Below are positions 63,397-64,000 of a stretch of 64,000 nucleotides of DNA, piece after piece. A program made the translations under genes and the position numbers. The stretch comes from Pedobacter nanyangensis (GTDB taxonomy: Bacteria > Bacteroidota > Bacteroidia > Sphingobacteriales > Sphingobacteriaceae): assembly GCF_003313505.1 (NCBI RefSeq), contig NZ_QMHO01000006.1, positions 173,206 to 237,205 on the forward strand, in the 5' to 3' direction. Numbering within the stretch: position 1 is the stretch's first letter; each line of letters starts with the position of its first letter. The notes under the pieces were generated by a model. It was not told the origin of the DNA. It searched no databases and worked only from the letters and a program-made list of their open reading frames with translations.

Positions 63397-63669
63397 TGTA
63401 TGGCAAGGCAAATTTTATGTGTTGCAAAAGAGGGGTTACGTACGGGTTTCCAGGTTTGCTGTACGGAAAGGAATGGTTTCTGTACAGCAAAGCACCAATG
63501 TTGTATGGAACTTTAGGATTGTTATACGGATCCCAAAAAATTCCATACAGCAAAGCACCAATGTTGTATAGAACTTTAGGATTGTTATGCGGATCCCAAA
63601 AAATTCCGTACAGCAAGGCGCAAATGCTGTACAGAACCCCTGGATTGTTGTACAGCAAACCTGGCCGCT
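63397..63669. repeat. 21-bp phased repeat array, about 13 units
   Basis: A TGTA-type anchor (TGTA, CGTA, TATA, CATA) recurs at 63397, 63418, 63439, 63460, 63481, 63502, 63523, 63544, 63565, 63586, 63607, 63628 and 63649, that is, exactly every 21 bp. Three larger 63-bp copies share TACAGCAAAGCACCAATG-like sequence (63483, 63546, 63609). The flanks (63317-63396) carry weaker copies. Because 21 is a multiple of 3, open frames appear on both strands (heptads like YSKAPML/LYGTLGL), which are not good evidence of coding. Confidence 0.9.
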
Positions 63670-63801
63670 AACGCTGAAAACCGGTGGATTTGTGCTGCTT
63701 TTTTACGCTACGGGGTGGTTTGTTGCTGTTTTGGCGCTGTTAAAGCAACGGCCAATGCTATTGCGCGGAAAGCTGAAAATTATCACCACCATTAGAGAAG
63801 C

Positions 63802-63915
63802 GAAAATCCGAAGGATTTCAATCCTTATAGAGAAATATGTATGCGAAATCATGCGACTCCGTAGGAGTCGTACACAAAGAGGCCTATTTTTATAAATATT
63901 TCACCTCTTCGAGGT
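63802..63915. repeat. Composite palindromic element, copy B (inverted)
   Basis: GAAAATCCGAAGGATTTC (63802-63819), CGACTCCGTAGGAGTCG (63854-63870) and ACCTCTTCGAGGT (63903-63915). These are the same three palindromes as copy A at 35807-35923 in inverted order, about 28 kb away. The last bases of the window (63958-63995, TTCGTCATCTCGACCC and GGAGAGATCTTTGG) look like part of another repeat. Confidence 0.88.
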
Positions 63916-64000
63916 CTTAAACCTGAATTTATGGACAATGGTTAGTGGTATAGGCATTTCGTCATCTCGACCCTGTGGAGAGATCTTTGGATATGTTTAT

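Noticed and set aside
63317..63671. Short protein genes in the 21-bp repeat array
   Set aside because: Open frames exist on both strands and in several phases only because the 21-bp period keeps frames open. No start context, signal or known domain supports any of them.

Overview
The window looks like chromosomal DNA of a non-marine Bacteroidetes of the Sphingobacteriaceae, most like Pedobacter (inferred from content, not from a database search). The reasons are gldA, gldF and gldG gliding-type ABC genes, SlyD/GldI-like FKBP context, lamin-tail and GIN/DUF2807 surface proteins, a DUF6717-like protein, A-rich start regions in place of strong Shine-Dalgarno sites, TAnnTTTG-like -7 boxes, and many short palindromic intergenic repeats of the kind common in this phylum. 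No tRNA, rRNA, phage, plasmid, IS transposase or CRISPR array is visible.

Layout. 1-10.5 kb (+): the end of an SGNH hydrolase, then a catabolic operon for oxidised glycosides. It holds a gluconate-2-dehydrogenase subunit-3-like Tat protein, a GMC flavoprotein with a predicted 3Fe-4S Cys set, a cytosolic Gfo/Idh/MocA enzyme, two TIM-barrel isomerases, a cytochrome c, a Tat-exported Gfo/Idh/MocA enzyme, a DUF1080 3-keto-disaccharide hydrolase and an NupG-type permease. Together they suggest periplasmic 3-oxidation of a glycoside, cleavage of the 3-keto product, import and isomerisation. 10.5-25 kb: an unknown secreted protein, a YdcF protein (-), a large lamin-tail surface protein (-), asd, an EreA/ChaN-like protein, PBP4, GH20 hexosaminidase, an ArnT-like glycosyltransferase, a GyrI-like protein and an M28 peptidase.

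25-36 kb: a CHASE/PAS histidine kinase (-), then an ECF sigma factor with a TPR-bearing anti-sigma-like protein (-). Facing away from these are a ZU5-like lipoprotein, a PKD-plus-barrel outer-membrane protein and a TPR-CHAT protease with an intact His-Cys dyad and a C-terminal membrane anchor. This is the best candidate for a little-described system: a surface sensor, a caspase-like protease and a dedicated sigma switch. 36-41 kb (-): glycogen branching enzyme and GH31 alpha-glucosidase.

41-54 kb: a three-gene ABC exporter-like set whose permease has a His-rich loop and whose third member has a CxxC motif (possible zinc/metal system); a tandem array of three 75-bp palindromes; slyD; a SSP411-type thioredoxin protein; a dipeptide epimerase; a GIN-domain protein; a DeoR regulator; two enzymes (GDPD and M20 dipeptidase); and a secreted zinc phospholipase/nuclease-like protein. 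54-63 kb (-): DedA, dnaN, gldG, gldF, three small barrel proteins, gldA, a second GDPD and a patatin phospholipase. 63.3-63.7 kb holds an exactly phased 21-bp repeat array, followed by a composite palindromic element that recurs inverted at 35.8 kb.
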